From the NCBI GenBank assembly GCA_008933995.1, contig WARS01000015.1:8814861-8878860 (forward strand): a DNA stretch of 64,000 bases, in the 5' to 3' direction. The notes beneath the pieces are model-generated. The model made no database searches, was not told the DNA's origin, and was given only the letters and a program-made list of their open reading frames with translations. Origin of the DNA: Datnioides undecimradiatus (lineage: Eukaryota; Chordata; Actinopteri; Lobotiformes; Datnioididae). This document shows, piece by piece, positions 62,801 to 64,000 of the stretch. Every line of letters begins with the position of its first letter. Positions within the stretch are counted from its first letter, which is position 1. The translations under genes were made by a program, and so were the position numbers.

Positions 62801-64000
62801 TATGTTATGCGTGACTCTGTCCACTCTGTCCTCTGTCTGTAGCATTAAATGTGCTGTGAAAGCAGGTGGATGTTTGTCTCCCTGAGGCTACAGGTTTAGG
62901 TGTGACAGTCAAAAGGAGCCATAATGTGCAGCTCATTAGTGTTGCGTGTAAGTTCTCTCATATCATTTTTGTTTGAGAGGCTTTGTTCTGATGGTGGACT
63001 TGGTTTTGTGTTTCACACCTGCCCCTCAGACTGCTGGGGGCAATGAGAGATTGTTGTTGATCTGTTGCTGGTTCAGTCACATACAAACGAGCTGTGATGA
63101 AACTTTACGAGTCATCACTCCAGGGCATGGGTGTCTCTGCTCAGGCTAATGTTGCGGCTTGCCTGCTGTACTTACATCTTTCACTTTGCCATGCCACGGC
63201 AGAGTCCTGATGCAGAACTGAGAATGAAGCATTTTTTTCAAGAATCAATAGGAAATTGATTGACAAATTGAGAGTTAAGGGTGTGATATTTTCCCTGTGT
63301 GTGGGTGGTGTACGTTTAGTGTTCAGGCTACATTGCTTCATTCTCCCTCACTTTGCCTCAAGCTCAGCTGCTTGCATTCTTTCATGAAAGGGGGATATGT
63401 TTGGTCCTGCCCAACTCTGCATAGTATCATACTAGTTTCATATCTCTTGGGTTTTTGTATCTGACTGATTCTTGGAGGGAAATTAGACCTGTATCAGTGG
63501 CCTGTGATTTCCTTACTGTCACATCTCGTTTGAGTAGCTGTGTAGCCCTGAAGATGGTGAAATAGCCTCTTATGTGGTTTTGGTTTGAGGGGCCTTCCTG
63601 CTTCTGGCTGGTCCAGATGCATGACCAGAGCCGGCGCAGTAGCTTTAGGGAACAGATTGCCTTGGTTTGAGGTTTCTGGTTCAGGATCTGAAAACTGAGC
63701 TAATGGGGGCCACCCAGACCAAATTAACTGGGGGGCTGGGGTAAGGGGTCATCTGATCTGGGTGGGTGATCCACCCGCTGAAACATTTATGCTCATTAAC
63801 AAATAATCTGTCGATCATTGTCTTAATTAAATGTCAGATGTTTCACCCATACACTGTCAGAAAATGCTGGAAGTGTTGATCACTGTCTGAAACCCAAAGA
63901 TATTCAGTTTACTGTCACAGGCAACCAAACAAAATATTTACATTTGAGAAGCTGAGATCACAGAATGTGGACATTTTCAAAACGATTACAGTTGTCAATG
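59833..64000. other. Non-coding end of the window
   Basis: No exon chain is recognised. It holds a CA microsatellite at about 59975-60008 and a partial direct duplication at 61983-62049. If 59484-59832 is a first exon, this is the beginning of its first intron. Confidence 0.4.
59975..60008. repeat. (CA)n microsatellite
   Basis: About 15 CA units with a CG interruption. Confidence 0.93.

Overview
The window reads as a bony-fish (teleost-type) nuclear genome. It has vertebrate genes split into many short exons with GT-AG introns, introns and intergenic DNA rich in CA/GT, GATA and GA microsatellites, and dispersed repeats of a kind common in spiny-rayed fish. There is no bacterial, viral or organellar gene organisation, no CRISPR array and no RNA gene that I can support. 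All exon models were read by eye, by chaining splice sites with matching codon phase and comparing translations with remembered vertebrate families.

Layout. (1) 119-6619 (+): the 3' part of lifr, the leukemia inhibitory factor receptor, from its Ig-like domain to the stop codon, followed by about 3 kb of probable 3' UTR. (2) 10139-25512 (+): a complete 39-exon spef2, a sperm-flagellum and ciliary central-pair protein, reconstructed at 1736 residues. (3) 26864-30329 (+): a complete 10-exon UGT3-family UDP-glycosyltransferase, 518 residues. (4) 33710-35582 (+): two-exon pdxp (pyridoxal phosphate phosphatase/chronophin), 314 residues. (5) 37071-39562 (-): kgd4/mrps36, a small mitochondrial 2-oxoglutarate dehydrogenase adaptor, 114 residues, convergent with pdxp. 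(6) 42022-45722 and 46395-48873 (-): two tandem betaine-homocysteine methyltransferase genes (397 and 401 residues), each with eight coding exons and the same intron phases. (7) 48.9-64.0 kb: no recognisable coding gene. It holds microsatellites, three dispersed-repeat relics and one candidate non-coding first exon at about 59.5 kb.

The genes do not form a pathway. bhmt (betaine-dependent homocysteine remethylation), pdxp (vitamin B6 phosphate turnover) and kgd4 (TCA cycle) are metabolic neighbours, but the arrangement looks like inherited synteny. In human, LIFR, SPEF2 and UGT3A lie on 5p13, MRPS36 on 5q13, BHMT on 5q14 and PDXP on chromosome 22.

I found no undescribed biological system. 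The most useful observations are a bounded tract of perfect identity between the bhmt copies (probable gene conversion), Phe391 in the UGT3 enzyme (a sugar-donor determinant), a 117-bp stop-free in-frame intron in the lifr cytoplasmic region, a GC-AG intron and retained P-loop in spef2, and a terminal-inverted-repeat element in spef2 intron 1.
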